Below are positions 9,288-16,778 of a stretch of DNA of 64,000 nucleotides, one piece after another. The notes beneath the pieces are model-generated. The model was given only the letters and a program-made list of their open reading frames with translations. It ran no database searches and was not told the origin of the DNA. Made by a program: the position numbers and the translations under genes. This DNA is from Eikenella corrodens (GTDB taxonomy: Bacteria > Pseudomonadota > Gammaproteobacteria > Burkholderiales > Neisseriaceae). Within the stretch, counting starts at the first letter, position 1. Every line of letters starts with the position of its first letter. The stretch spans positions 1,240,001 to 1,304,000 of the forward strand of contig NZ_LT906482.1 in NCBI RefSeq assembly GCF_900187105.1, in the 5' to 3' direction.

Positions 9288-10853
9288 TTACTGGCAGTCG
9301 CTGCCGGATACCGAACCATCGACAAGGTGTTTACCGCTTTTGTCGTAGAAGGCAATGATAAGGGTGCCGTTATGCTGGGTCAGCCATGGGCTGACATTGG
9401 GGTCGGCACAGGCGGTTTTGGCCATAGCTGGGCCGATAGCACTCTGCAATTCATTGAGCTGGCTGTTGTTGAGGTCGCCGAGGCGCAGCTTCGTCATGGT
9501 AATCTGCATAATCAGTGCGTTGCTGCTTTCGGCATAGACGGTTTTGTCCCAACGTACACCGTCAGCGATCATCTGCGGCAGCTGTTTGTTCATCTCATCA
9601 ATATACGCTGCCGAAATACCGGTGCCGCTATTATCGCCACCGTTTTCAGCGGGCTGTTCAGGTTGGGTTTGTCCAGCCGGAGGCAGTACTACCGGCGCAT
9701 TGGCGGCAGCCGAAGCGGTGGGTGGGGTGACAGGTTCGTTATTTTCATCACTGTTGTGCATCAGGAGGAAGGCAGAGACAATCAATGCTGCCAATACGGC
9801 TGCGCCGATCCCGCCCCACAACAGCCATTTCGGCTTGCGGCCGGATGCTGCCAGAGCAGTCTTGCGTTGTTTAGGTAGTACTTTCCCGTGCACAGCTGTT
9901 TGTGCCGGATAAGAGGCTTGGGTGGTATTGCCAGCTTCAGGGAGAGAGGTCGCCTGAGATGGAATTTCTGCCAGCCCAAGCAGTGCCTGCTGCATATCCA
10001 TAGCATTTTGGAAACGGTTTTCGGCACGCACATTGAGAGCATAGTCGACAGCGGCAAGGAGGTGATGGCTGTAGCGGCCTTCATAGCGGCTGCCGGCCAG
10101 CTTGGGCTGAGTATCTTCGCCAGCGATACGGGCGGGGGCTTCTTCAATTAACTGGTGGGTAATAGATTGGTAGATACAGGCACCGAGACTGTATAAATCC
10201 AGCGCGGGCATGAAAACATCGCGCGAGTGGTATTGTTCGATAGGGGCGAATGGGGGAGTGAGGATTTGGGTAAGCGGTCGGCTTTTTTGGCCGACAGCCT
10301 GCCGGGCGGCTCCGAAATCGATTAATACCGGGGTCTGGTTTTCGGTGATGAAGATATTTTCTGGTTTGATGTCGCGGTGCAGTAGCTGGCGCTCGTGAAT
10401 ATATTTCAGGCCTTCAAGCAGGGGGATGAAAATACCGGCCAGCTCGTTTTCACTCGGGTTGGGGTGTTCTTTAATCCATTGGTGCAGGGTGATACCGCGC
10501 AGATAGGGCATCACAAAATAGGCAGTGCCGTTGGCCTCGAACAGGTCGGTTACCTTGACTACGTTAGGGTGGCTTAAACCGTAGAGTAGTTTGGCTTCGT
10601 TGAAGAAGCCGTTTAAGCCCCAGTTGAAGATTTCCTGGTCGCCGCTGCTTTTGGCCTGAACGGTCAGCCCTTGAACGCGTACGCCGCTGTCGGGCAGGTA
10701 TTCTTTGATAACGTGTTGCGAGCCGAAATGGATATGTTCGGCCAGATAGGTGATACCAAATGCGCCGGAGCCGAGCACTTTGAGGACGATGTAAGTATGA
10801 AGCTGGCTACCTGCAACCAGCGCGTCTGCCCGTTGGACGTTTTGCTGCGTCAT
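9288..10853 (-). CDS. Transmembrane Ser/Thr protein kinase (Hanks type)
   Basis: 521 residues from the ATG at 10853, preceded by AAGGA; a GTG two codons earlier is less likely. The kinase domain spans about 23-290. It has the glycine loop LGSGAFGITYLA, catalytic Lys50 in HVIKEYLP, HRDIKPENIFI with Asp161, the DFG motif in LIDFGAARQ (Asp179) and an APIEQY motif. A transmembrane helix at about 342-365 leads to an external domain of about 155 residues with two cysteines. First gene of a probable four-gene operon with phosphatase, protease-FHA and FHA reader. The external domain could sense a ligand or bind the protease; the sequence does not say which. Confidence 0.94.
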   Translation of the reverse strand: MTQQNVQRADALVAGSQLHTYIVLKVLGSGAFGITYLAEHIHFGSQHVIKEYLPDSGVRVQGLTVQAKSSGDQEIFNWGLNGFFNEAKLLYGLSHPNVVKVTDLFEANGTAYFVMPYLRGITLHQWIKEHPNPSENELAGIFIPLLEGLKYIHERQLLHRDIKPENIFITENQTPVLIDFGAARQAVGQKSRPLTQILTPPFAPIEQYHSRDVFMPALDLYSLGACIYQSITHQLIEEAPARIAGEDTQPKLAGSRYEGRYSHHLLAAVDYALNVRAENRFQNAMDMQQALLGLAEIPSQATSLPEAGNTTQASYPAQTAVHGKVLPKQRKTALAASGRKPKWLLWGGIGAAVLAALIVSAFLLMHNSDENNEPVTPPTASAAANAPVVLPPAGQTQPEQPAENGGDNSGTGISAAYIDEMNKQLPQMIADGVRWDKTVYAESSNALIMQITMTKLRLGDLNNSQLNELQSAIGPAMAKTACADPNVSPWLTQHNGTLIIAFYDKSGKHLVDGSVSGSDCQ

Positions 10854-10900
10854 AAACACTATCCTTTACCAAAACCTGCAAATAATCCACATTAGCTGGC

Positions 10901-10930
10901 ATTATATAAAGGAAGTCTGGGGTAAAGCAA
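10901..10930 (-). promoter_or_regulatory. Candidate sigma-70 promoter for the kinase operon
   Basis: On the minus strand TTGCTT and a perfect TATAAT are separated by 18 bases, about 50 bases upstream of the kinase start. Confidence 0.5.
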
Positions 10931-11296
10931 TTTCCACTGTTGAGCAAATTGTTTAATTTTTAGGGTGTTGGAAACTGGGAATTATAGAAAGGTTCTCAAT
11001 GGATCAAATCAATATTAGGGTGGGGCACTGTAGACGGCATCAGTAGTGTTGTGGAGAGGAGTAATGCTGTCCCCGTATTGATTGTGAAAGAGCGGTAAGA
11101 TAAAGGTTTCCTATTCTTACATCTTGGCAGCGATTATTGTTATGGCTACCTGAAACTTTTCAGGTAGCCTATTTTCCCATCTTCATATTCCATGCTTCAG
11201 CCAGACATTGCTTTGCTCTGTTAATCCTACCGCCATATGAAGCCCTGCCGTTTGCCTATATAATCGCCGCCATCACACATCGCACGGAAAATCATT
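10931..11296. other. Intergenic region between kinase operon and mechanosensitive channel gene
   Basis: Divergent promoter region. Apart from the kinase promoter candidate and the inverted DUS pair at 11144-11169, I see no open frame with a ribosome site and no RNA gene. Confidence 0.6.
11144..11169. repeat. Tight inverted DUS pair
   Basis: GGCTACCTGAAA and TTTCAGGTAGCC are almost adjacent, forming a perfect hairpin with a loop of 2 bases (CT). It is not downstream of any gene, so an uptake role is more plausible than termination. Confidence 0.7.
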
Positions 11297-12775
11297 ATGC
11301 TTCCTTTGCTCACTGCCGCCACCAATGCCGATTGGCTCGACCAACTCGGCAACAATCTGCACACCTTTTTGCTCAGCCTGTTTTCGCGTGAGGAATTTGG
11401 GCTGAACCAGCTGCTCGGCAGCTTATCCAAAATGCTTGGTTGGGTGGATTTAGTGTTGGCGTTGGCTTTGCTGGTGGGGGCGTATTTCCTCTCCGGCCGG
11501 CTGCTGGGCAAGATGCCGGCGGAAGACGGCAAGCCGCATTTTTTGCGCCATATCGGTCGCCGCATTGCTTGGCCGCTGTTGATGCTGCTGGGCGGGGCGT
11601 TGGCTTTGGGAGGCTGGTTTGCCTTTTTCGGGGCAACGGCGGTGTGGCTACGCCTGCTGGTGATGGCGGCGCGTTGGATGATTTTGATTCGGGTGGTGCT
11701 GGCGGTGTTTCATTCGGCGATTCCGGCCAACCGTTTTTCCGAGCGGATGGAATCTTCGCTGGCTGCTGCGCTGTGGGTTGCGTTTCTGTTGTGGGCTTCG
11801 GGCATTGACGATTTGATTCTGGCCTGGCTGCGCGGCTTGCAGTTTTCAGTGGGTTCGGCGAGGCTTTCTCTTTATACCGTGCTCACCGGATTGTTGTGGG
11901 TAGGCGTGATGCTGGTGGGCGCGATGTGGCTGTCGCGCTATATCGATGCGCGGCTCAAAGGCAGCACGCGGCTGGATCCGAACCTGCAAATCGTGCTTTC
12001 CAAACTGACGCGCTCGCTGCTTTTGGTGTTGTCGGTGCTGATTGCATTGCCGCTGGTGGGCATTGATTTAACCGTGCTTTCCGTGTTCGGCGGCGCGTTG
12101 GGCGTGGGCTTGGGCTTCGGCTTGCAGAAGATTGCCAGCAATTATGTGTCGGGATTCATTATTTTGGGCGACCGATCGGTGCGCCCGGGCGACCGGCTCA
12201 CGGTAAACGGCTTCACCGGCTACGTGACGCAAATCACTTCCCGCTTCGTGGTGCTGCGCAGTGGCAACGGGCAGGAGGCGCTGATTCCGAACGAAACCTT
12301 CATCACCTCCACCGTGATCAACGAATCCTACACCGGCAAATCCCTGTGGCAGAGTTTAGACGTTCAGGTAGCCTACCATACTGATTTAACCCAAGCGATC
12401 GAGATTTTGCAGGAAGCCGCTGCCGCACAGGAACGTGTGAAAACCGATCCGCCGCCTAAGGCCTATCTGATTGATTTCGCGGATAACGGCATCAATCTGC
12501 GGCTTGGCTTTTGGGTGCGCGACCCCGAAAATGGCTTTCTCGGCCTTAGCTCGGCCATTTTGCTCACCGTGTGGCGGCGGTTTAATGAAGAAGGCATCGA
12601 ATTTCCCTTCCCGCAGCGTGAAGTGCGCATTCTGAATCAAGACCTCTCCCCCGATGCTGCCGCTCTGCTCAAAGCCGGCTATCAGGCGCAGGGCGATACC
12701 GCCTCCGACGAATTCGCCAACGCCAATCCCGAGCCGGCCGAGCCATCGGAAAGCCAAGAGGACGCCCGGTCATGA
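11297..12775 (+). CDS. MscS-family mechanosensitive ion channel
   Basis: 492 residues. Several hydrophobic helices occupy about 1-250. The MscS pore and beta domain follow, with the glycine/alanine-rich pore helix VFGGALGVGLGFGLQKIASN near residue 260, RSVRPGDRLTVNG near 293 and EALIPNETFITSTVIN near 330. A soluble C-terminus follows. Such channels open under membrane tension to release solutes after osmotic downshock. At 492 residues it is longer than E. coli MscS (286) and has extra N-terminal helices. A DUS lies inside the coding region near 12363. The stop overlaps the next start by 4 bases. Confidence 0.93.
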   Translation: MLPLLTAATNADWLDQLGNNLHTFLLSLFSREEFGLNQLLGSLSKMLGWVDLVLALALLVGAYFLSGRLLGKMPAEDGKPHFLRHIGRRIAWPLLMLLGGALALGGWFAFFGATAVWLRLLVMAARWMILIRVVLAVFHSAIPANRFSERMESSLAAALWVAFLLWASGIDDLILAWLRGLQFSVGSARLSLYTVLTGLLWVGVMLVGAMWLSRYIDARLKGSTRLDPNLQIVLSKLTRSLLLVLSVLIALPLVGIDLTVLSVFGGALGVGLGFGLQKIASNYVSGFIILGDRSVRPGDRLTVNGFTGYVTQITSRFVVLRSGNGQEALIPNETFITSTVINESYTGKSLWQSLDVQVAYHTDLTQAIEILQEAAAAQERVKTDPPPKAYLIDFADNGINLRLGFWVRDPENGFLGLSSAILLTVWRRFNEEGIEFPFPQREVRILNQDLSPDAAALLKAGYQAQGDTASDEFANANPEPAEPSESQEDARS

Positions 12776-13257
12776 ATCGCCCCGCCTATAAGCGCCCGGA
12801 ATCCGTGCTCGTGGTGCTGCACGACGGGCAAGGCCGTGCCCTGATGCTTGAGCGCGTGTCCCCGCCCGGCTTCTGGCAATCCGTAACCGGCAGCCTGGAA
12901 GAAGGCGAAGCCCCGTTTGCCACCGCCCTGCGCGAAGTGGCCGAAGAAACCGGCATCCTGCTCGCGCCGGAAGAATTAAAAGACTGGCACACGCAAAACG
13001 AATACGAAATCTACGAACACTGGCGCCACCGCTACGCTCCCGGCGTTACCCGCAACACCGAACACGTCTTCTCCGCCTGCATTCCCGCTGCCAGCCCCGT
13101 GCGCCTTTCCGCGCGCGAACACCGCGCCCACCGCTGGCTGCCGCTGGCCGAAGCCGCCAATCTTGCCTTTTCCCCTTCCAACCGTGAAGCATTGTTGCGT
13201 CTGGCCGCCGAAACCGAAGGCAGGCTACCTGAAAAATTGACTGCCCCACCGCTTTGA
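12772..13257 (+). CDS. nudB: Nudix hydrolase, probable dihydroneopterin triphosphate diphosphatase
   Basis: 161 residues. A full Nudix box GSLEEGEAPFATALREVAEE then TGI lies at about 42-64; it coordinates Mg2+ and cleaves nucleoside diphosphate-linked substrates. The opening YKRPESVLVVLHD and the region YEIYEHWRHRYAPGVTRNTEH match NudB, which acts on dihydroneopterin triphosphate in folate synthesis. Its ATG overlaps the stop of the channel gene (ATGA), so the two are translationally coupled. A DUS near the 3' end encodes the tail. The substrate assignment is by family resemblance. Confidence 0.87.
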   Translation: MNRPAYKRPESVLVVLHDGQGRALMLERVSPPGFWQSVTGSLEEGEAPFATALREVAEETGILLAPEELKDWHTQNEYEIYEHWRHRYAPGVTRNTEHVFSACIPAASPVRLSAREHRAHRWLPLAEAANLAFSPSNREALLRLAAETEGRLPEKLTAPPL

Positions 13258-13294
13258 TAGATGATGGCAGTCATTACCCCAAACGAGCCCTGTT

Positions 13295-13768
13295 ATGGAT
13301 ACCCTGCTGCAAGAAGTTACCCAACAACTCGCCCAACGCGGCGAAACCATCACCTGCGCCGAATCCTGCACCGGCGGCCTGCTTGCCGCCGCACTCACCC
13401 GCCTGCCCGGCAGCTCCGCCTGGTTTGAAACCGGCTTCGTCACCTACAGCAACCACGCCAAACAGCAGCTCCTCAACGTGAACGCCGCCACCCTCAGCCA
13501 CTACGGCGCGGTAAGCGAAGAAACCGTGCGCGAAATGGCTCTGGGCGCGCTCATCGCCACCAAGGCTGATTACGCAATTAGCATCTCCGGCATCGCCGGC
13601 CCCGACGGCGGCAGCGAAGACAAACCCGTGGGCACGGTTTGGTTCAGCCTCGCCACCAAACAGCGCATCTGGGCCAAAGAGCAGCACTTCGAAGGCGACC
13701 GCGAAGCCGTACGCAACCAAGCCGTGCGCTTTGCCCTGATGCTGATGAAAAAGTATTTGGAGCGATAG
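13295..13768 (+). CDS. pncC: CinA C-terminal-type nicotinamide-nucleotide amidohydrolase
   Basis: 157 residues, the stand-alone CinA C-terminal domain (PncC/YgaD). It deamidates nicotinamide mononucleotide to nicotinate mononucleotide in pyridine nucleotide salvage. Key motifs are ITCAESCTGGLLAAALTRLPG (catalytic Ser region, residues 20-40), FVTYSNHAKQQLL and ISISGIAGPDGGSEDKPVG. The N-terminal molybdopterin-binding domain of full CinA is absent, as is usual in proteobacteria. It lies 37 bases after the Nudix gene and is followed by a strong DUS hairpin. Confidence 0.93.
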   Translation: MDTLLQEVTQQLAQRGETITCAESCTGGLLAAALTRLPGSSAWFETGFVTYSNHAKQQLLNVNAATLSHYGAVSEETVREMALGALIATKADYAISISGIAGPDGGSEDKPVGTVWFSLATKQRIWAKEQHFEGDREAVRNQAVRFALMLMKKYLER

Positions 13769-13791
13769 GCCGGCAGGGTTGATGGGAATGG

Positions 13792-13825
13792 AAAAGGCTA
13801 CCTGAAAATTTCAGGTAGCCTTTTT
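13792..13825 (+). terminator. DUS hairpin terminator after pncC
   Basis: The inverted DUS pair is almost continuous and extends to AAAAGGCTACCTGAAA/TTTCAGGTAGCCTTTTT. It forms a stem of about 16 pairs ending in a T run 24 bases after the pncC stop. Confidence 0.85.
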
Positions 13826-13836
13826 GGTGGCGTGTT

Positions 13837-14115
13837 TTAACGATAACCATCCCAATTGCAATGTTCTATAGGAGGAATTTCGCACAACTGAACACCGCTC
13901 TGTGTGATGAGCATTCTTGGAAATGCGCAGAATTTGTCTATAAACCGCTTTTGGAATTCTGGGCGCAGAATAATTCGGCTGGAGCCCAGTATGTTGCTGT
14001 CATTTGCAATCATGATAGATTGCCCATTTTCTGCAATCAGTCTAACCGCGCAATCGCTTAGTAAATAGCCAATATCTTCCGAAGCCTGCCACGCATAAAG
14101 TTCAATTTGCCTCAC
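13837..14115 (-). CDS. Hypothetical protein, probable 3' part of a frameshifted gene
   Basis: 92 residues from a GTG that overlaps the upstream stop (GTGA). There is no signal peptide or membrane helix. The sequence looks beta-rich with alternating hydrophobics (CAVRLIAENGQSIMIAND). The reading frame extends meaningfully upstream of the GTG (VEQSFILDS) until it meets the other frame. Restoring one A at about 14143 would fuse it to the 14112-14474 frame as one protein of about 212 residues, so this is more likely a fragment than a separate gene. No family recognised. Confidence 0.6.
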   Translation of the reverse strand: MRQIELYAWQASEDIGYLLSDCAVRLIAENGQSIMIANDSNILGSSRIILRPEFQKRFIDKFCAFPRMLITQSGVQLCEIPPIEHCNWDGYR

Positions 14116-14474
14116 GCTATCCAGAATAAATGACTGTTCAACTTAATAAACAAAGTAGAGCCTTTTATATTCTCTGCTGCCAATATTTTGCAATCACGTG
14201 TATAAAAATCGCGCCAATATAACTCTTGCAAATCGCCCCAATCCGTTGCAATGAGCACATATTGATTTTGGCATGGGAACAGCCAGCAATTGCCAGACAG
14301 TTGATCCGACATGTAGAAATCATCTTGAGGTTCGGTTTCATCGAGAGGGTAGCGCAAAGGAGTATGGTGCTCAATGATTCGATGTGTATAAATCTCAACC
14401 ACAGGCTGCCCAAGTAGATGGCGTAATGCTTCGATAGAAGGTGCGTCAGTTAAAATCTCAAAATGTTTCATCAT
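14112..14474 (-). CDS. Hypothetical protein, probable 5' part of a frameshifted gene
   Basis: 120 residues as it stands, beginning MMKHFEILTDAPSIEALRHL. GAGG precedes the first ATG by 5 bases. It is aromatic-rich and predicted cytoplasmic. The last nine residues (LNSHLFWIA) appear to be frameshift product, because the neighbouring frame gives a natural continuation (VEQSFILDSVRQIELYAW) into the next ORF. I infer a single-base deletion in an A run (ATTAAG for ATTAAAG). No family recognised. Base composition is more AT-rich than pncC and dcd on either side. Confidence 0.6.
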   Translation of the reverse strand: MMKHFEILTDAPSIEALRHLLGQPVVEIYTHRIIEHHTPLRYPLDETEPQDDFYMSDQLSGNCWLFPCQNQYVLIATDWGDLQELYWRDFYTRDCKILAAENIKGSTLFIKLNSHLFWIA

Positions 14475-14492
14475 TGATGCCTCGTGCGAAAT

Positions 14493-14519
14493 AGGCTACC
14501 TAAAAATTTCAGGTAGCCT
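14493..14519 (-). repeat. Inverted DUS pair with one degenerate arm
   Basis: AGGCTACCTAAAA (one G to A change) faces a perfect TTTCAGGTAGCCT. It lies between the dcd stop and the hypothetical gene, in position to terminate dcd transcription. Confidence 0.6.
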
Positions 14520-14537
14520 TTATTCATGCCGCCAGCC

Positions 14538-15104
14538 TTACGCCTTGGGCAGGGTAACGCCGGTTTGCCCCATGTATTTGCCTTTGCGGTCTTTATAAGA
14601 AGTTTCGCACACTTCGTCGCTCTCGAAGAAGAGGACTTGCGCCACGCCTTCGCCGGCATAGATTTTGGCGGGCAGGGGGGTTGTGTTGGAGAATTCGAGG
14701 GTAACGTAGCCTTCCCATTCCGGTTCGAACGGGGTCACGTTCACGATAATGCCGCAGCGGGCATAAGTGGATTTGCCCAGGCACACGGTGAGCACGTTGC
14801 GCGGGATGCGGAAGTATTCCACCGTGCGTGCCAGCGCGAAAGAATTTGGCGGAATGATGCAGCAGTCGTCTTCCACGGTAACGAAGTTTTTCGGGTCGAA
14901 GTTTTTCGGATCGACGATGGTGCTGTTGATGTTGGTGAAGATTTTGAATTCGTTGGCGCAGCGGATGTCGTAGCCGTAGCTCGATGTGCCGTAGGAAATG
15001 ATACGGCGGCCGTCTTGCTCTTTGATTTGGTTCGGCTCGAACGGCTCGATCATGCCATGCTCTTCGGCCATGCGGCGTATCCAGCGGTCGGATTTGATGC
15101 TCAT
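14538..15104 (-). CDS. dcd: dCTP deaminase
   Basis: 188 residues, the expected length for Dcd, which deaminates dCTP to dUTP for dTTP synthesis. Diagnostic stretches include [20 protein letters not shown] at the start, [12 protein letters not shown] near 37-48, [19 protein letters not shown] (about 74-92), [20 protein letters not shown] (catalytic region, about 109-128), and the C-terminal [13 protein letters not shown] that closes over the nucleotide. The start agrees with the family. It is transcribed with rdgC upstream, but a gap with two DUS pairs separates them. Confidence 0.97.
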   Translation of the reverse strand: MSIKSDRWIRRMAEEHGMIEPFEPNQIKEQDGRRIISYGTSSYGYDIRCANEFKIFTNINSTIVDPKNFDPKNFVTVEDDCCIIPPNSFALARTVEYFRIPRNVLTVCLGKSTYARCGIIVNVTPFEPEWEGYVTLEFSNTTPLPAKIYAGEGVAQVLFFESDEVCETSYKDRKGKYMGQTGVTLPKA

Positions 15105-15136
15105 GGTGTTTGTCCTGGGGTAAGTTGGTTTGGGGG

Positions 15137-15175
15137 AGGCTACCTGAAAGTGCAGCTGAGGTTTTCAGGTAGCCT
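15137..15175. repeat. Inverted DUS pair upstream of dcd
   Basis: AGGCTACCTGAAA and TTTTCAGGTAGCCT are separated by about 13 bases in the rdgC-dcd spacer. Confidence 0.6.
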
Positions 15176-15187
15176 TATTCTATCTTT

Positions 15188-15228
15188 ATTTTCAGGTAGC
15201 CTGCCGGCTGGATAGGCTACCTGAAAAA
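15188..15228 (-). terminator. Inverted DUS pair downstream of rdgC
   Basis: TTTTCAGGTAGCCT and AGGCTACCTGAAAAA with a GC-rich loop, just past the rdgC stop. It forms a second pair next to the one at 15137. Confidence 0.5.
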
Positions 15229-15235
15229 TTGGTGT

Positions 15236-16135
15236 TTAATCCTGCCAGCCGCCTAGAAGCGATACCAATTCCTGCAGCAGGGTAGAGAGCGCTTCGGCCA
15301 TCAGGATTTGCGAAGCGAAGGCCAGACTGGCGGCATCGTCGCCGTGGCTTTCGGCCTCTTCCTGCAATACGTCTAAATACTGGATGCGTTTGAGAGTGAA
15401 ATCTTGGGTGAGCACAAAGGCAATCTGATCACGCCACACGAGGCCGAGCTGGGTAACGGTTTTGCCGGTTTTTACGTGCTGCACCACTTCGTCGGCGGTC
15501 AAATCCTGTTTCGACACGCGCACGGTGGGCGCGGCATCGCCCGTGCCTTTGAGTTCGCACATATCGTCCAACTCAAAACCGCCGCCGCAAGCACCTTGCA
15601 GCAGCCATTCGGTCATCAGGGAGGAAGGTGATTGTTTGGTGTTCGGCAGCTTGGCTTCGAGCCCACCCAAGGCTTCGCGCAGCTTGGCCAGCAGGTTTTC
15701 CGCACGGGTGGCCGAGGCCTGGTTCACTAGCAGGAAGCCGCTGCGTGTGTCGCACACGGCTTGCGTTTTGCTGCTGCGGGTGAAGGCTCGAGGCAGCAGG
15801 TCGTCCGTAATCTGCTCTTTGAGCTCCTGCTTTTCTTTGCGCCCCACGGTGCGCGCTTCGGCTTCTTGGATTTCGGCGATTTTGTCGTCCAAAATCTCGC
15901 GGATTACGCCGGCGGGCAGCACTTTTTCGGATTTCTTCAGCGCCACGCTCCAAGTGAAATCGGCGGGAAACACCAATTCCGGCAAAAATCCTTCCGGCGG
16001 GGCAAAGCCTTCGCCAAACCAGTCCAAACCCTGCGGCGGGGCAAATTCGGCCTCTTGCAGCTTGGCGGACAGGGTTTCCAAATCCGGCAGTTTGTCTTTG
16101 TTTAGGGGATAAAAGCTGACTTGTTTAAACCACAT
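15236..16135 (-). CDS. rdgC: Recombination-associated protein RdgC
   Basis: 299 residues from the ATG at 16135. I chose this start because RdgC proteins begin MWFK and a longer frame opens only at a TTG. RdgC forms ring-shaped dimers on double-stranded DNA and restrains RecA. In pathogenic Neisseria it affects pilin antigenic variation. Typical segments are NLASTPR-like EPLWFGEGF equivalents (GLDWFGEGFAPPEGF), LPRAFTRSS near 125 and EWLLQGACGGGFELDDMCE near 186. The start is only about 280 bases from tRNA-Glu, which is transcribed the other way. Confidence 0.93.
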   Translation of the reverse strand: MWFKQVSFYPLNKDKLPDLETLSAKLQEAEFAPPQGLDWFGEGFAPPEGFLPELVFPADFTWSVALKKSEKVLPAGVIREILDDKIAEIQEAEARTVGRKEKQELKEQITDDLLPRAFTRSSKTQAVCDTRSGFLLVNQASATRAENLLAKLREALGGLEAKLPNTKQSPSSLMTEWLLQGACGGGFELDDMCELKGTGDAAPTVRVSKQDLTADEVVQHVKTGKTVTQLGLVWRDQIAFVLTQDFTLKRIQYLDVLQEEAESHGDDAASLAFASQILMAEALSTLLQELVSLLGGWQD

Positions 16136-16365
16136 TTTGCTTGTTGTTTCTATCTGTTTCAAAGCGCGGCATTATACCGCCAATCCGACCAGTTTGCCGT
16201 TTCCACCAAAACTTACTGCGCAGGCTTGCTTTTGCCAAAGGCTACCTGAAAACGTGAGCTTCAATAAAGTGGAAACCAAGGCTATACAAAGTGAAGGCAT
16301 GGTATCTGCGAAGCCCAAGTGCCCACATCCATGCAAATTTAAAACTGCCCGCTCCCTGCCGATGC

Positions 16366-16393
16366 TTGACAGCGCTTTTTGTATCGGTATAAT
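16366..16393 (+). promoter_or_regulatory. Promoter of tRNA-Glu
   Basis: Perfect consensus TTGACA and TATAAT with a 16-base spacer, followed by a GC-rich GCGCGCTCT discriminator, a stringent-control-like feature. It lies 18 bases before the tRNA. Confidence 0.85.
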
Positions 16394-16411
16394 GCGCGCT
16401 CTTTCCCGCAT

Positions 16412-16487
16412 GCGCCCATCGTCTAGAGGCCTAGGACACTGCCCTTTCACGGCGGCAACCGGGGTTCGAATCCCCGTGGGCGTGCCA
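16412..16487 (+). tRNA. tRNA-Glu (anticodon TTC)
   Basis: A 76-base cloverleaf. The acceptor GCGCCCA pairs with TGGGCGT (G-U at the first pair). The D-arm region is TCGTCTAGAGGCCTAGGACA, the anticodon stem CTGCC / GGCGG with loop CTTTCAC, and the T arm CGGGG-TTCGAAT-CCCCG. The discriminator G and an encoded CCA complete it. It is very close in form to enterobacterial tRNA-Glu and stands as a single-tRNA transcription unit. Confidence 0.97.
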
Positions 16488-16496
16488 CTATTTCAA

Positions 16497-16524
16497 AAGC
16501 TCTGCTTAATGCAGGGCTTTTTTG
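16497..16524 (+). terminator. Intrinsic terminator after tRNA-Glu
   Basis: AGCTCTGC and GCAGGGCT form an 8-pair stem (one G-U) with loop TTAAT, followed by TTTTTTG, starting about 10 bases after the CCA end. Confidence 0.85.
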
Positions 16525-16734
16525 TTTGGCTGAATGGGTATTCGGATAGTATGGCATGAATGCACATTTTTATGGATAAAGTAATTGTTTCTTCAGTGTA
16601 TTGGCTCTTATTGCCACACTGGTCGTGCTGTCTGTATCTCACAGGCTTGCACATGAGTAAATAATTGCTGCCACTATATAAAGGGAGAGATAAGTGGGAG
16701 ATGTAGGGGTAGGCAGTCTGGGTACTTGGCTAAA

Positions 16735-16763
16735 AAAGCCGCCTGAATTATTCAGGCGGCTTT
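16735..16763 (-). terminator. Intrinsic terminator after pilC/pilY1
   Basis: Perfect palindrome AAAGCCGCCTGAA-TTA-TTCAGGCGGCTTT, 13 pairs, with an A run on the left that reads as T on the minus strand. It lies 15 bases beyond the pilC stop and is not a DUS pair. Confidence 0.85.
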
Positions 16764-16778
16764 GTGACCACGATAGCT

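Noticed and set aside
5635-10853. Identification of the kinase cassette as a type VI secretion regulatory module or TerY-P triad
   Set aside because: No type VI structural genes and no vWA-domain TerY gene are adjacent; the protease-FHA protein is not part of either set as I know them.
16572-16664. A 30-codon plus-strand frame starting MDKVIV between tRNA-Glu and pilC
   Set aside because: There is no Shine-Dalgarno, no recognised family and no conserved-looking features.
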